DNA from: Streptomyces bauhiniae
GTDB lineage: Bacteria; Actinomycetota; Actinomycetes; Streptomycetales; Streptomycetaceae
NCBI RefSeq assembly: GCF_004784475.1
Contig: NZ_SRRT01000001.1
Coordinates: forward strand, 868,001 to 932,000
Length of the DNA: 64,000 nt
Reading direction: 5' to 3'
A model generated the notes under the pieces. That model saw only the letters and a program-made list of their open reading frames with translations. It was not told where the DNA came from and did not search any database. Each line of letters begins with the position of its first letter. Position 1 is the first letter of the stretch. The translations under genes and the position numbers were made by a program. This document shows, piece after piece, positions 54,266 through 63,866 of this stretch.

Positions 54266-56011
54266 ATGCGAAGGTCAGCGCTGGCCGCGATAGCGGCCAT
54301 TGGCTCCGCGAGTCTGCTCGTTGCAGGCTGCAGCAAGGCCGATGACAACAAGAACGACGCCAAGTCTGCCGGGGCCAACGCCGCGACCAAGAGCGTCGTC
54401 AATGCCTCGGACAAGAAGGGCGGGACGGTCACCTACGAACTGTCCGACGTCCCGGACTCGTTCGACCCCGGCAACACGTACTACGCGTACATGTACAACC
54501 TCAGCCGGCTGTGGGCCCGCCCGCTGATGACCTTCCAGCCCGCGCCGGGCGAGAAGGGCAACACCCTGGTCCCCGACCTCGCGGCCGGCAAGGGCACGCC
54601 GAGCGACGGCGGCAAGACCTGGACGTACAAGCTGCGTTCGGGCCTGAAGTACCAGGACGGCACGCCGATCACCTCGAAGGACGTCAAGTACGCCGTCGAG
54701 CGCTCCAACTTCGCGCGTGACGTGCTCTCCCTCGGCCCGAACTACTTCCAGCAGCTCCTGGCCGGCGGCGACAAGTACAAGGGCCCCTACAAGGACAAGA
54801 GCGACAAGGGCCTGTCCTCCATCGCCACGCCGGACGACACCACCATCGTCTTCCACCTGAAGCAGGCGTTCCAGGAGTTCGACTACCTGGTCGCCGCGCC
54901 GCAGACCGCGCCGGTGCCGAAGGCCAAGGACAACGGCGTCGACTACGTCAAGAACATCGTCTCCTCGGGCTCGTACCAGTTCCAGAGCTACGACGACGGC
55001 AAGCAGGCCGTCCTCGTCCGCAACAAGAACTGGGACGCGAAGAACGACACCCTGCGCAAGCAGCTCCCGGACAAGATCGTCGTCAAGCTGAAGGTCAACG
55101 CCGAGACGATCGACAAGGACGTCCTCGCGGGCAACGCGATCGACCTCGCCGGCACCGGTGTCCAGTCCTCGACCCAGGCCCAGGTCCTCGCCGACCAGAA
55201 CAAGAAGGCCGGCACGGACAACACCTTCGGTGGCCGTCTCGTCTACATGGCGATCAACACCAAGGTGAAGCCGTTCGACAAGGTCGAGTGCCGCAAGGCC
55301 GTGCAGTACGCGATCGACAAGGTCTCGGTGCAGACCGCCGAGGGCGGCCCGATCCGCGGCGACATCGCCTCCACCGTCCTGCCGCCCGACATCACGGGCT
55401 ACGAGAAGGCCGACGCCTACGCCACCGCCGGCAACAAGGGCGACGTGGCGAAGGCCAAGGAGCAGCTCAAGGCCTGCGGCAAGTCGAGCATCTCGACCAA
55501 CATCTCGGCCCGTTCCGACCGTCAGCCGGAGATCGACGCCGCCACGGCGATCATCAACTCGCTGAAGAAGGTCGGCATCAACGCCACCCTCAAGCAGTAC
55601 CCGTCGGGCAAGTACTTCACCGACTACGCGGGCGTGCCGAAGTTCACCGAGAAGCAGAACATCGGCCTGGAGATGATGCAGTGGGGTGCCGACTGGCCCT
55701 CCGGCTACGGCTTCCTGCAGCAGATCCTGAACGGCAAGGCGATCAGCCAGTCCGGCAACACGAACCTGTCGCAGTACGACAACAAGGACGTCAACGAGCT
55801 GCTGGGCAAGTCCATCGCGACCCAGAGCGAGTCCGAGCGCAACACGTTGTACGCGCAGATCGACAAGAAGACCATGGATGACGCGGTCATCGTCCCGCTG
55901 ACCTACTTCAAGGTCCTGCTGGCCCGCCCGGCCAACTACACCAACCTGGTCTCCACGGCTGCCTTCAGCGGTCAGTACGACTACCTCAACATCGGCTCCA
56001 CCCAGAAGTAG
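54266..56011 (+). CDS. Oligopeptide-binding lipoprotein (SBP family 5)
   Basis: Solute-binding lipoprotein of 581 aa anchored outside the membrane. Lipobox LLVAGC gives lipidated C22; then a Lys/Asp/Ala linker and the SBP_bac_5 fold with GGTVTYELSDVPDSFDPGN, YNLSRLWARPLMTF, LVPDLAAG...WTYKLRSGLKYQDGTPITSKDVKYAVERS. ATG at 54266 with AAGGGG upstream; a GTG at 54245 is the alternative. Unlike most of the window it is Lys/Asn/Asp-rich. A hairpin follows, usually raising its mRNA over the downstream genes. Confidence 0.94.
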   Translation: MRRSALAAIAAIGSASLLVAGCSKADDNKNDAKSAGANAATKSVVNASDKKGGTVTYELSDVPDSFDPGNTYYAYMYNLSRLWARPLMTFQPAPGEKGNTLVPDLAAGKGTPSDGGKTWTYKLRSGLKYQDGTPITSKDVKYAVERSNFARDVLSLGPNYFQQLLAGGDKYKGPYKDKSDKGLSSIATPDDTTIVFHLKQAFQEFDYLVAAPQTAPVPKAKDNGVDYVKNIVSSGSYQFQSYDDGKQAVLVRNKNWDAKNDTLRKQLPDKIVVKLKVNAETIDKDVLAGNAIDLAGTGVQSSTQAQVLADQNKKAGTDNTFGGRLVYMAINTKVKPFDKVECRKAVQYAIDKVSVQTAEGGPIRGDIASTVLPPDITGYEKADAYATAGNKGDVAKAKEQLKACGKSSISTNISARSDRQPEIDAATAIINSLKKVGINATLKQYPSGKYFTDYAGVPKFTEKQNIGLEMMQWGADWPSGYGFLQQILNGKAISQSGNTNLSQYDNKDVNELLGKSIATQSESERNTLYAQIDKKTMDDAVIVPLTYFKVLLARPANYTNLVSTAAFSGQYDYLNIGSTQK

Positions 56012-56038
56012 CAGCCCCGGAAGGCAGGTGAAGGCATT

Positions 56039-56070
56039 GGTGCCCGCGGGTCCCCCGACCCGCGGGCACC
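56039..56070 (+). terminator. Intra-operon hairpin after the binding protein
   Basis: Perfect 14-bp stem (56039-56052 and 56057-56070) with a 4-nt loop in the 72-bp gap before the next permease. Such hairpins stabilise or partially terminate the message so that the binding protein is made in excess. Confidence 0.8.
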
Positions 56071-56083
56071 AGCGCCGGTCCCC

Positions 56084-57091
56084 GTGATCTCGTACATCCT
56101 CCGCCGGACGTTCGCGGCAGTGATCCTGCTGCTGGTCGTCTCCGCGGTCACCTTCGCCATCTTCTTCCTGCTGCCACGGCTGGCCGGCCAGACAGCGGAC
56201 CAACTGGCGCAGCAGTACATCGGCAAGAGCCCGTCGAAGGCGGACATCGCCGCGGTCAAGCACAACCTCGGTCTTGATCAGCCGATCTACGCGCAGTACT
56301 GGCATTTCATCAAGGGGATCGTGTCCGGCGCGACCTACGACCTCGGCCCGACCACGGTGCACTGTGACGCGCCGTGCTTCGGTTACTCCTTCAAGAACCA
56401 CCAGGCGGTGTGGCCCGAGCTGACCTCCCGCCTTCCGATCACCCTCTCGCTGGCGCTGGGCGCCGCGGTGCTGTGGCTGGTCTCGGGTGTGATCGCCGGT
56501 GTCATCTCGGCACTGAAGCCGCGCTCGTTCCTCGACCGCACCTTCATGGGTGTGGCCCTGGCCGGCGTCTCGCTGCCCATGTTCTTCACGGGCAACCTCG
56601 CCATCCTGCTCTTCGTGTACCAGTGGCCGATCTTCGGCAGCACCTACGTCCCGTTCACCGAGAACCCCGGCCAGTGGGCCAACACCCTGTTCCCGGCGTG
56701 GTGTTCGCTGGCGCTGCTGTACTCGGCCATCTACGCGCGCCTGACCCGCTCGGGCATGCTGGAGACCATGAACGAGGACTTCATCCGCACCGCCCGCGCC
56801 AAGGGCCTGCGGGAGAAGCGGGTCGTGTTCCGGCACGGTCTGCGTGCCGCCCTCACCCCGATCATCACGGTCTTCGGCATGGACATCGGTCTGCTGCTCG
56901 GCGGCGCGGTGATCACGGAGTCGGTGTTCTCGCTGCCCGGCATCGGCCAGTACGCGGTGCAGGGCATCACCGACAACGACCTGCCCAAGATCCTCGGCGT
57001 GACCATGCTCGCCGCCTTCTTCGTCGTGATCGCAAATCTCCTGGTGGACGTGGTGTACGCGGCCGCCGACCCGCGCGTGAGGCTCTCGTGA
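56084..57091 (+). CDS. Oligopeptide ABC transporter permease (DppB/OppB type)
   Basis: Permease of 335 aa. [32 protein letters not shown] is the typical first helix; the core ends with the EAA motif [34 protein letters not shown] and a last helix region [35 protein letters not shown] start with no strong ribosome site, 72 nt after the binding-protein gene. Its stop overlaps the next GTG start (GTGA). Confidence 0.95.
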   Translation: MISYILRRTFAAVILLLVVSAVTFAIFFLLPRLAGQTADQLAQQYIGKSPSKADIAAVKHNLGLDQPIYAQYWHFIKGIVSGATYDLGPTTVHCDAPCFGYSFKNHQAVWPELTSRLPITLSLALGAAVLWLVSGVIAGVISALKPRSFLDRTFMGVALAGVSLPMFFTGNLAILLFVYQWPIFGSTYVPFTENPGQWANTLFPAWCSLALLYSAIYARLTRSGMLETMNEDFIRTARAKGLREKRVVFRHGLRAALTPIITVFGMDIGLLLGGAVITESVFSLPGIGQYAVQGITDNDLPKILGVTMLAAFFVVIANLLVDVVYAAADPRVRLS

Positions 57092-58185
57092 CCGAACTTT
57101 CCAAGACCGGCGCCGCCGTGGGGGAACCCGTGTCCCCCGCCACGGCTTCCGAGGCGTTCCTGGAGGTCCGCGACCTCAAGGTGCACTTCCCGACCGACGA
57201 CGGCCTCGTCAAGTCCGTCGACGGGCTCAACTTCTCGCTGGAGAAGGGCAAGACGCTCGCCGTCGTCGGCGAGTCCGGCTCCGGCAAGTCCGTCACCTCG
57301 CTGGCGATCATGGGCCTGCACCGGCTGGGCGCGCGCGGCAAGAACGTCCAGATGTCCGGCGAGATCCGCCTGGCCGGCCAGGAACTGGTCTCCGCCTCCC
57401 CGGACGAGGTGCGCAAGCTCCGCGGCCGCGAGATGGCGATGATCTTCCAGGACCCGCTGTCCGCGATGCACCCGTACTACACGATCGGCAACCAGATCGT
57501 GGAGGCGTACCGGGTCCACAACAAGGTGACCCGGAAGGTGGCGCGCAAGCGGGCCATCGAGATGCTCGACCGGGTCGGCATCCCCGAGCCCGGCAAGCGG
57601 GTGGACAGCTACCCGCACGAGTTCTCCGGCGGTATGCGCCAGCGCGCCATGATCGCCATGGCCCTGGTCAACGACCCCGAGCTGCTCATCGCGGACGAGC
57701 CGACCACCGCGCTCGACGTGACCGTGCAGGCGCAGATCCTGGACCTGATCCGGGACCTGCAGAAGGAGTTCGGCTCTGCGGTCATGATGATCACCCACGA
57801 CCTCGGTGTGGTCGCCGAGATCGCCGACGACGTGCTGGTGATGTACGGCGGCCGGTGCGTGGAGCGCGGCCCGGTCGACGAGATCTTCGACAAGCCGCAG
57901 CACCCCTACACCTGGGGTCTGCTCGGCTCGATGCCCCGCATCGACCGGGTGACCGAGGAACGGCTGATCCCCGTCAAGGGCCAGCCGCCGAGCCTCATCA
58001 ACGTCCCCTCGGGCTGTGCGTTCAACCCGCGCTGCCCCTACGCGGACATCCCCAAGGGGAACGTCACCCGCACCGTGCGCCCCGAGCTGGAGCTGGTGGA
58101 CGCCGGGCGGCACTGGACCGCCTGCCACCTCTCGGCCGAGGACCGCGAGCGGATCTGGACCGAAGAGATTGCGCCGAAGCTGTGA
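57088..58185 (+). CDS. Oligopeptide ABC transporter ATPase 1 (OppD type)
   Basis: ATPase of 365 aa. Walker [15 protein letters not shown], signature [16 protein letters not shown], Walker [15 protein letters not shown] and H-loop [10 protein letters not shown] are complete; the C-terminal oligo_HPY region ([18 protein letters not shown]) and the cysteine-bearing CAFNPRCPY...CHL tail fit OppD/DppD. GTG overlaps the permease stop and its own stop overlaps the next GTG, so translation is coupled on both sides. Confidence 0.95.
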   Translation: MTELSKTGAAVGEPVSPATASEAFLEVRDLKVHFPTDDGLVKSVDGLNFSLEKGKTLAVVGESGSGKSVTSLAIMGLHRLGARGKNVQMSGEIRLAGQELVSASPDEVRKLRGREMAMIFQDPLSAMHPYYTIGNQIVEAYRVHNKVTRKVARKRAIEMLDRVGIPEPGKRVDSYPHEFSGGMRQRAMIAMALVNDPELLIADEPTTALDVTVQAQILDLIRDLQKEFGSAVMMITHDLGVVAEIADDVLVMYGGRCVERGPVDEIFDKPQHPYTWGLLGSMPRIDRVTEERLIPVKGQPPSLINVPSGCAFNPRCPYADIPKGNVTRTVRPELELVDAGRHWTACHLSAEDRERIWTEEIAPKL

Positions 58186-59609
58186 CTGAGACCAACAAAA
58201 CCGACGGGGCCGCGATCCCGCAGCAGGCGCCGGCCCCCGAGACCGGCGGGGAAGACCGGGACGTGCTGCTCCGCGTCGAGGGGCTGACCAAGCACTTCCC
58301 GATCAAGAAGGGCATCCTGCAGCGCCAGGTCGGTGCGGTGAAGGCCGTCGACGGCATCGACTTCGAGGTGCGCAAGGGCGAGACCCTGGGCGTGGTCGGC
58401 GAATCGGGCTGCGGAAAGTCCACGATGGGCCGGGTCATCACCCGCCTCCAGGACCCGACCGGCGGCAAGATCACCTTCGACGGCCAGGACATCACCCGGC
58501 TGGGCACCGGCCGGATGCGTCCGCTCCGGCGCGACATTCAGATGATCTTCCAGGACCCGTACGGCTCCCTGAACCCCCGGCACACCATCGGCTCGATCGT
58601 CTCGGCGCCCTTCCGGCTCCAGGGTGTCGAGCCCGAGGGCGGGGTGAAGAAGGAGGTCCAGCGGCTGCTGGAGCTGGTCGGCCTGAGCCCCGAGCACTAC
58701 AACCGCTACCCCCACGAGTTCTCCGGCGGCCAGCGCCAGCGCATCGGGATCGCCCGCGCGCTCGCGCTGAAGCCGAAGCTGGTGGTGGCGGACGAGCCGG
58801 TGTCCGCGCTGGACGTGTCGATCCAGGCGCAGGTCGTCAACCTCATGGACGACCTCCAGGAGGAACTGGGTCTGACGTACGTGATCATCGCGCACGACCT
58901 CTCGGTCGTCCGGCACGTGTCGGACCGGATCGCGGTGATGTACCTCGGCAAGATGGTCGAGATCGCGGACCGCACCTCGCTGTACGAGGCGCCGATGCAC
59001 CCGTACACCAAGGCCCTGATGTCGGCCGTGCCGGTTCCGGACCCCAAGCGCCGGGGCGCCAAGAGCGAGCGCATCCTGCTCCGCGGTGACGTGCCCTCGC
59101 CGATCTCGCCGCCGTCGGGCTGCCGGTTCCACACCCGGTGCTGGAAGGCGACGGAGATCTGCAAGACCACCGAGCCCCAGCTCCTGGAGCTGCGGCCGGG
59201 GCAGCGGGTCGCCTGCCACCACCCGGAGAACTTCGCCGACCAGGCCCCGCAGGACACCGTCCTGCTGACGGCGGCGAAGGAAGCCTCCGAGCTGGTGCCG
59301 GACGCGGTGCTGGAGGAGTCGGCGGAGACGTCGGCCGCCGTCGCGGCGGAGGTCGCCGAGACCGTCACCACCAAGGAGCCGGAGGCCGAGAAGCCTGCCG
59401 TCACCAAGGAGCCGGAGGCCGAGAAGCCTGCCGTCACCAAGGAGCCGGAGGCCGAGAAGCCTGCCGTCACCAAGGAGCCGGAGGCCGAGAAGCCTGCCGC
59501 CACCAAGGAGCCAGAGGCCGAGAAGCCTGCCGTGGCCAAGGTCGAGAAGACTGAGAAGGCCGAGAAGAGCACCACCGTCGACACCGAGAAGGCTGCCGAC
59601 GACAAGTGA
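58182..59609 (+). CDS. Oligopeptide ABC transporter ATPase 2 (OppF type) with repeat tail
   Basis: ATPase of 475 aa, longer than usual OppF (about 330). Walker [13 protein letters not shown], signature [16 protein letters not shown], Walker [15 protein letters not shown] and IIAHDLSVV are intact; oligo_[21 protein letters not shown] and a CRFHTRCW...CKT tail follow. The extra C-terminus (about 365-475) is Glu/Lys/Ala/Pro-rich and carries five 11-residue repeats [11 protein letters not shown], encoded by 33-bp repeats. The tail is likely disordered and may be variable in length between strains. Last gene of the transporter operon. Confidence 0.94.
   Translation: MTETNKTDGAAIPQQAPAPETGGEDRDVLLRVEGLTKHFPIKKGILQRQVGAVKAVDGIDFEVRKGETLGVVGESGCGKSTMGRVITRLQDPTGGKITFDGQDITRLGTGRMRPLRRDIQMIFQDPYGSLNPRHTIGSIVSAPFRLQGVEPEGGVKKEVQRLLELVGLSPEHYNRYPHEFSGGQRQRIGIARALALKPKLVVADEPVSALDVSIQAQVVNLMDDLQEELGLTYVIIAHDLSVVRHVSDRIAVMYLGKMVEIADRTSLYEAPMHPYTKALMSAVPVPDPKRRGAKSERILLRGDVPSPISPPSGCRFHTRCWKATEICKTTEPQLLELRPGQRVACHHPENFADQAPQDTVLLTAAKEASELVPDAVLEESAETSAAVAAEVAETVTTKEPEAEKPAVTKEPEAEKPAVTKEPEAEKPAVTKEPEAEKPAATKEPEAEKPAVAKVEKTEKAEKSTTVDTEKAADDK
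59370..59534 (+). repeat. Five 33-bp tandem repeats inside the OppF-type gene
   Basis: Units start at 59370, 59403, 59436, 59469 and 59502 and encode [11 protein letters not shown]; the fourth ends in Ala instead of Val and the fifth has CCA for CCG. The near-identity at DNA level means slippage or recombination is recent or ongoing. In frame throughout. Confidence 0.95.
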
Positions 59610-59613
59610 GCCG

Positions 59614-59639
59614 GCGGCCGCCGTTCGCCCGGCGGCCGC
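59614..59639 (+). terminator. Hairpin after the transporter operon
   Basis: GCGGCCGCC (59614-59622) and GGCGGCCGC (59631-59639) form a 9-bp stem with an 8-nt loop, 5 nt after the last transporter stop. No T-run. Confidence 0.6.
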
Positions 59640-59687
59640 CCCTCCCGCCTTGCTTCGCAAGGTCCGCACCCCGCGACAGGTCAGAAT

Positions 59688-60353
59688 GTGCGGGTGCAGC
59701 TCGATCAGATCTTCAGTCCCTCCGTCCAGCACACGCTCGATGTCATCGGCATCTTCGTGTTCGCCATCTCCGGCGCCCTGCTGGCCGTCCGCAAGAACTT
59801 CGACGTCTTCGGGATGGCCGTGCTCGCCGAGGTGACCGCGCTGGGCGGAGGGCTCTTCCGTGACCTGATCATCGGGGCCGTACCCCCGGCCGCCTTCACC
59901 GACCTCGGGTTCTTCGTCACCCCGCTGCTCGCCACCGTCGTGGTCTTCTTCCTCCACCCGCACGTGGAGCGCATCCAGGCGGCGGTGCTCGTCTTCGACG
60001 CGGCCGGACTCGGCCTGTTCTGCGTCACCGGCACCACCAAGGCGTACAGCCACGGCCTCGGCCTGACCGCCTCCGCCACCCTGGGCCTGGCCACCGCCGT
60101 CGGCGGCGGTGTGCTGCGCGACGTGCTCGCCAACGAGGTGCCCTCGCTGCTGCGCTGGGACCGCGACCTGTACGCGGTGCCCGCGATCGTCGGCGCGACG
60201 ATGGTGGTGCTGTGCATCCGCTTCGACGCGCTGACCTCCGTGACCAGCGGGCTCGCCGCGGCCACCGCGTTCGTGCTGCGGCTGCTGGCCATGAAGTTCC
60301 ACTGGCGGGCACCGCGCGCCTGGAACCGGCGGTCCACGGTCATGGAGGAATGA
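59688..60353 (+). CDS. TRIC-type cation channel/glycine-rich membrane protein (UPF0126)
   Basis: Seven-helix membrane protein of 221 aa with the two-fold repeat of the prokaryotic TRIC family: LDVIGIFVFAISGALLAVRK...EVTALGGGLFRDLIIG in the first half and VFDAAGLGLFCVTGTTKA...ATAVGGGVLRDVLANEVP in the second. The two GGGxxRD motifs are the family signature. Bacterial and archaeal relatives form trimeric cation channels. GTG at 59688 (or 59694). Confidence 0.92.
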   Translation: MRVQLDQIFSPSVQHTLDVIGIFVFAISGALLAVRKNFDVFGMAVLAEVTALGGGLFRDLIIGAVPPAAFTDLGFFVTPLLATVVVFFLHPHVERIQAAVLVFDAAGLGLFCVTGTTKAYSHGLGLTASATLGLATAVGGGVLRDVLANEVPSLLRWDRDLYAVPAIVGATMVVLCIRFDALTSVTSGLAAATAFVLRLLAMKFHWRAPRAWNRRSTVMEE

Positions 60354-60422
60354 GATCCACTGTTCATGCCGCCGCAACGCAGAAAGCTACCGCTTAGTAA
60401 TTAGCTGTTGTACCGTTCACCC

Positions 60423-61283
60423 ATGCCAGAAGCAGCCTCCGCCCCCGCCACTCGAGCCGTGATCGGCGACAGCGAGTTCGACCGCGACACCGAGGTCGTC
60501 CGCCGCGCGCCCGGCGTCTACGACATCGACCTCTCGGCCGGCTGGACCATCATCAGCGCCGTCAACGGCGGCTATCTGCTGGCCGTGCTCGGCCGGGCCC
60601 TCGCGGACACCCTCCCGCATCCGGACCCGTTCACCGTCTCCGCGCACTACCTGACGGCGTCCCAGCCCGGCCCCGCGGTCATCCGCACCGAGACCGTGCG
60701 CACCGGCCGCACCCTCTCCACCGGCCAGGCGTCGCTGTTCCAGTACGACGCCGAGGGTAACGAGGTGGAGCGCATCCGCGTCCTCGCCTCGTACGGCGAC
60801 CTCGCCGCGCTCCCCGACGACGTGCGGACGAGTGCCGTACCGCCCGCGATGCCGCCGCTGGAGCGCTGCCTCGGCCCGGCGGACGGTCCGGCGCCGGTGG
60901 ACGGCAGTTCGGCCATCACCGAGCGGCTGATGCTGAAGCTGGACCCGGCCACCGTCGGCTGGGCGGTCGGCGCGCCCTCCGGCAAGGGGGAGATGCGGGC
61001 CTGGTTCGGGCTGGCCGACGGCCGGGACGCGGACCCCTTCTCGCTGCTGCTCGCGGTGGACGCGCTGCCGCCGACCGCGTTCGAGATCGGGCTGACCGGC
61101 TGGGTGCCGACCGTCGAACTGACCGTGCACGTACGGCACCGGCCCGCGCCGGGGCCGCTGCGGGTGTCCATCACCACCCGCAACCTGGCCGGCGGCTTCC
61201 TGGAGGAGGACGCCGAGGTCTGGGACAGCGAGGACCGGCTGGTCGCGCAGTCCCGCCAGCTCGCGCGCGTCCGCCTGGGCTGA
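60423..61283 (+). CDS. Acyl-CoA thioesterase family protein (double hotdog)
   Basis: TesB-like thioesterase of 286 aa. The N-terminal hotdog has YDIDLSAGWTIISAVNGGYLLAVLGRALADTLPHPDPFTVSAHYLTASQPGPAVIRTETVRTGRTLSTGQASLFQ and the C-terminal one AWFGLADGRDADPFSLLLAVDALPPTAFEIGLTGWVPTVELTVHVR; a 4HBT_3-type domain. It should hydrolyse acyl-CoA. The ATG at 60423 has no ribosome site, so a leaderless message is possible. It is convergent with the FabR-like regulator gene, consistent with a role in lipid metabolism. Confidence 0.9.
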   Translation: MPEAASAPATRAVIGDSEFDRDTEVVRRAPGVYDIDLSAGWTIISAVNGGYLLAVLGRALADTLPHPDPFTVSAHYLTASQPGPAVIRTETVRTGRTLSTGQASLFQYDAEGNEVERIRVLASYGDLAALPDDVRTSAVPPAMPPLERCLGPADGPAPVDGSSAITERLMLKLDPATVGWAVGAPSGKGEMRAWFGLADGRDADPFSLLLAVDALPPTAFEIGLTGWVPTVELTVHVRHRPAPGPLRVSITTRNLAGGFLEEDAEVWDSEDRLVAQSRQLARVRLG

Positions 61284-61295
61284 ACCGGCCCTGTT

Positions 61296-61943
61296 TCACG
61301 GCCCGGAGGGCGTCTCCTGGTCCAGCCAGTGCCTGCTGCCGAGCGTGATCAGGCGCAGTTGCCGGACGGCCAGGTGGGTCACCCGCTCCCACTCGCCCTG
61401 CGGGGCCTCCAGCGCCTCCAGGAAGAGCTGGGCGGTGATGAGCATCTGGTCGACGTAGAGATGCGCGAGCATCGTCAGGTCGTCGTCCGACCAGCCCTCC
61501 GACTCGCGGTCCAGGGCCAGTTCGGCCTTCACCTCCTCGGTGAAGCGCGCGAGCTGGTCCCGGATCGCCTCGCGCACCGGCTGCACCCCGCCGTGCCGCT
61601 CGCGGGCGATGAAGCGGACGTGCGCCGGGAAGGCCCGTACGAGCCGGTCGATCAACTCGACCGCGCGGCCGATGCGTTCCTCCGAGTCGTTCGCCGCCGA
61701 GACCGTCGGCCCCACCATCGGGTGCAGGCTGCTCAGCGCCTCCTCGACCAGGGCCACCCCGAGATCCGCCGTGGAGCGGAAGTGCCGGTAGAACGCGGTC
61801 GGCGCCACCCCCACGGCACGGGTCACCTCGCGCAGTCCCAGACTGCTCAGGCTCTGCTCCTCCAGCAGCACCAGGGCCGCGTCCAGGAACGCCTGACGGG
61901 TCTTCTGCTTCTGGGCCTGCCGGATGCCGAGGGTGTGACTCAT
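61296..61943 (-). CDS. FabR/DesT-like TetR repressor
   Basis: TetR-family regulator of 215 aa. Its HTH region QKTRQAFLDAALVLLEEQSLSSLGLREVTRAVGVAPTAFYRHFRSTADLG and RERHGGVQPVREAIRDQLARFTEEVKAEL closely follow FabR and DesT, which sense acyl-CoA and control unsaturated fatty acid synthesis. It is divergent from small membrane-protein genes with a clear palindrome between. In this organism it likely controls lipid-related genes, perhaps the convergent thioesterase too. Ligand and targets are inferred, not shown. Confidence 0.9.
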   Translation of the reverse strand: MSHTLGIRQAQKQKTRQAFLDAALVLLEEQSLSSLGLREVTRAVGVAPTAFYRHFRSTADLGVALVEEALSSLHPMVGPTVSAANDSEERIGRAVELIDRLVRAFPAHVRFIARERHGGVQPVREAIRDQLARFTEEVKAELALDRESEGWSDDDLTMLAHLYVDQMLITAQLFLEALEAPQGEWERVTHLAVRQLRLITLGSRHWLDQETPSGP

Positions 61944-61954
61944 GTCATCCAGTT

Positions 61955-62035
61955 AACAACTGTTCTCCGGAATTGGAAAGCCGTGCGGAGGGTTAGACTC
62001 GGAGTCAGTGAACAAGTGTTACTACAACTGTTCAC
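61955..62035. promoter_or_regulatory. Operator region of the FabR-like repressor
   Basis: Between the divergent starts, GTGAACA (62008-62014) and TGTTCAC (62029-62035) form a perfect inverted repeat, and the 9-mer ACAACTGTT occurs at 61956-61964 next to the repressor start and again at 62024-62032. The TGAAC/GTTCA arms resemble FabR/DesT boxes. Probable autoregulatory and target site. Confidence 0.7.
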
Positions 62036-62065
62036 CGAGACCGACCCTGAGGGGGGATCGAAACC

Positions 62066-62230
62066 ATGCTGTTCCTCGTTGCCGCACTCATGCTGCTCGG
62101 TGTCGCGCTCGGCACCGTGGCGCACGTACCGGTGGGCGTCAGCGTCGCCGTCGCCGCCTTCATCGGTGTCTGGCTCGTGATCTTCGCCGTCCGTGAGCGC
62201 CATGGCCGACGACGCACCCCCAGCCACTGA
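62066..62230 (+). CDS. Small membrane protein (54 aa)
   Basis: Short frame encoding 54 residues with two hydrophobic helices (MLFLVAALMLLGVALGTVA and VGVSVAVAAFIGVWLVIFAV) and a basic His/Arg tail. The ATG at 62066 has a GGGGGGA site 6 nt upstream. It begins 31 nt beyond the FabR-like operator and ends 37 nt before the DUF4190 gene, so the two form an operon. GC3 bias and a fitting hydrophobic pattern support it being real. Function unknown. Confidence 0.8.
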   Translation: MLFLVAALMLLGVALGTVAHVPVGVSVAVAAFIGVWLVIFAVRERHGRRRTPSH

Positions 62231-62267
62231 CCCGTCCGCCCGCACCGACCATCAGGAGCTGAGCACC

Positions 62268-62543
62268 ATGCATCTCACCGCACCTGCCACCGGTCAGGTC
62301 GAGGCGAAGCCGCGCCGCGACGCCGACGGCATGGCCGTCGCGTCCTTCATCCTCGGCCTGCTCGGCCTGCTCGTCCTCAACCTCTTCCTGGGCCCCGTCG
62401 CCATCGTCCTCGCGGGTGTCTCGCTGTGGCGCGGCACCAGCCGCCGGGGCCGCGCCTACCTCGGCCTGGCGCTCGGTGTGGCCGACCTCGTGGTCCTGTT
62501 CGCCACCATGCAGTTCACCGACACGGTGTCCTGGAGCCTGTGA
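62268..62543 (+). CDS. DUF4190 small membrane protein
   Basis: Protein of 91 aa with a short cytoplasmic head and two helices ([33 protein letters not shown] and [21 protein letters not shown]), the DUF4190 pattern. ATG at 62268 follows AGGAG by 9 nt; an upstream start at 62193 overlaps the preceding gene without a site. Likely regulated with the 54-aa gene by the FabR-like repressor. Function unknown. Confidence 0.85.
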   Translation: MHLTAPATGQVEAKPRRDADGMAVASFILGLLGLLVLNLFLGPVAIVLAGVSLWRGTSRRGRAYLGLALGVADLVVLFATMQFTDTVSWSL

Positions 62544-62598
62544 CCGACCGGCGCGGGGCCGATGGCGCCCCCGCGCGGCCCGTAGAATCGGCGTCACC

Positions 62599-63768
62599 AT
62601 GGCTTACCTCGACCACGCGGCCACCACGCCGATGCTTCCCGAGGCCGCGCGGGAGCTGACCGACCGGCTCGGCGTCACCGGCAACGCGTCCTCCCTGCAC
62701 GCCTCCGGCCGCCGGGCGCGCCGCACCGTCGAGGAGTCCCGCGAAGCCCTCGCCGAGGCCCTCGGCGCCCGCCCCAGCGAGGTGGTGTTCACCTCCGGCG
62801 GCACCGAGGCCGACAACCTCGCCGTCAAGGGCCTGTACTGGGCCCGCCGCGCCGCCGACCCCAGCCGGGTCCGGGTGCTGGCCAGTCCCGTCGAGCACCA
62901 CGCGGTGCTGGACGCCGTCCACTGGCTGAGTGAGCACGAGGGCGCCACCGTCGAGTACCTCCCCGTCGACGCGCACGGCCGCGTCCACCCCGAGGTGCTG
63001 CGCGAGGCCATCGCCCGCAACCCCGACGACGTCGCGCTGGCCACCGTGATGTGGGCCAACAACGAGATCGGCACCCTGATGCCGGTCCGTGAACTGGCCG
63101 ACGTAGCGGCCGAGTTCGCGGTGCCGCTGCACGCCGACGCGGTGCAGGCGTTCGGCCAGGTGCCGGTCGGCTTCGCCGCCTCCGGGCTCGCCGCGATGAC
63201 CGTCTCCGGCCACAAGATCGGCGGCCCCTACGGCATCGGCGCCCTGCTGCTCGGCCGCGAGTACAGCCCCGTACCCGTGCTGCACGGCGGCGGCCAGGAG
63301 CGCCATGTCCGCTCCGGCACGCTGGACGTGCCCGCCATCGCCTCCTTCGCGGTCGCCGGACGCCTCGCCGCCGAACGGCAGGAGTGGTTCGCCCGCGAGA
63401 TTGGCACCCTGCGCGACCGCCTGGTGGAGGCCGTACAGGCCGCCGTGCCGGACGCGCTGCTCGGCGGCGACCCGGCACCCGGCGGCCGGCTGCCGGCCAA
63501 CGCGCACTTCACCTTCCCCGGCTGCGAGGGCGACTCCCTGCTCCTGCTGCTGGACGCCCAGGGCATCGAGTGCTCCACCGGCTCCGCCTGCACCGCGGGC
63601 GTCGCCCAGCCCAGCCACGTCCTCCTCGCCACCGGCACCGACCCCGACCTGGCGCGCGGCACCCTGCGCTTCTCCCTGGGCCACACCTCGACCCAGGACG
63701 ACGTGGACGCCGTCGCCAAGTCCATCGGCCCCGCAGTGGAACGCGCCCGCGCGGCCGGGCTGACTTGA
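62599..63768 (+). CDS. Cysteine desulfurase (NifS/IscS type)
   Basis: PLP enzyme of 389 aa releasing sulfur from cysteine for tRNA thiolation or Fe-S assembly. [16 protein letters not shown] at the N-terminus, [30 protein letters not shown], Schiff-base K206 in [14 protein letters not shown] and the catalytic C325 in [18 protein letters not shown] mark group I desulfurases. The ATG at 62599 is right for homologues; TAGAAT sits 10 nt before it, so the message may be nearly leaderless. In relatives this gene is usually followed by mnmA; here a VapB-like gene comes next. Confidence 0.95.
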   Translation: MAYLDHAATTPMLPEAARELTDRLGVTGNASSLHASGRRARRTVEESREALAEALGARPSEVVFTSGGTEADNLAVKGLYWARRAADPSRVRVLASPVEHHAVLDAVHWLSEHEGATVEYLPVDAHGRVHPEVLREAIARNPDDVALATVMWANNEIGTLMPVRELADVAAEFAVPLHADAVQAFGQVPVGFAASGLAAMTVSGHKIGGPYGIGALLLGREYSPVPVLHGGGQERHVRSGTLDVPAIASFAVAGRLAAERQEWFAREIGTLRDRLVEAVQAAVPDALLGGDPAPGGRLPANAHFTFPGCEGDSLLLLLDAQGIECSTGSACTAGVAQPSHVLLATGTDPDLARGTLRFSLGHTSTQDDVDAVAKSIGPAVERARAAGLT

Positions 63769-63819
63769 CGGACCTTGCCGGGCCTCACGCACGTCGGTCC
63801 TCATGTGATGTGGGCGATG

Positions 63820-63837
63820 TATGCTCTCCATGTACAT
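63820..63837. promoter_or_regulatory. Candidate promoter/operator of the VapB-like gene
   Basis: A TATGCT hexamer (63820-63825) that could be a -10 box is followed by the perfect palindrome ATGTACAT (63830-63837), 29 nt before the antitoxin ATG. VapBC modules usually bind palindromes of this kind to autoregulate. Confidence 0.45.
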
Positions 63838-63866
63838 AGCCGATAGCGCTTCAGGTGAGGTGGCTC

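Noticed and set aside
59370..59534. Regular repeats considered as a CRISPR-like array
   Set aside because: Units abut without spacers, are in frame and lie inside an ABC ATPase gene; no cas genes are near.
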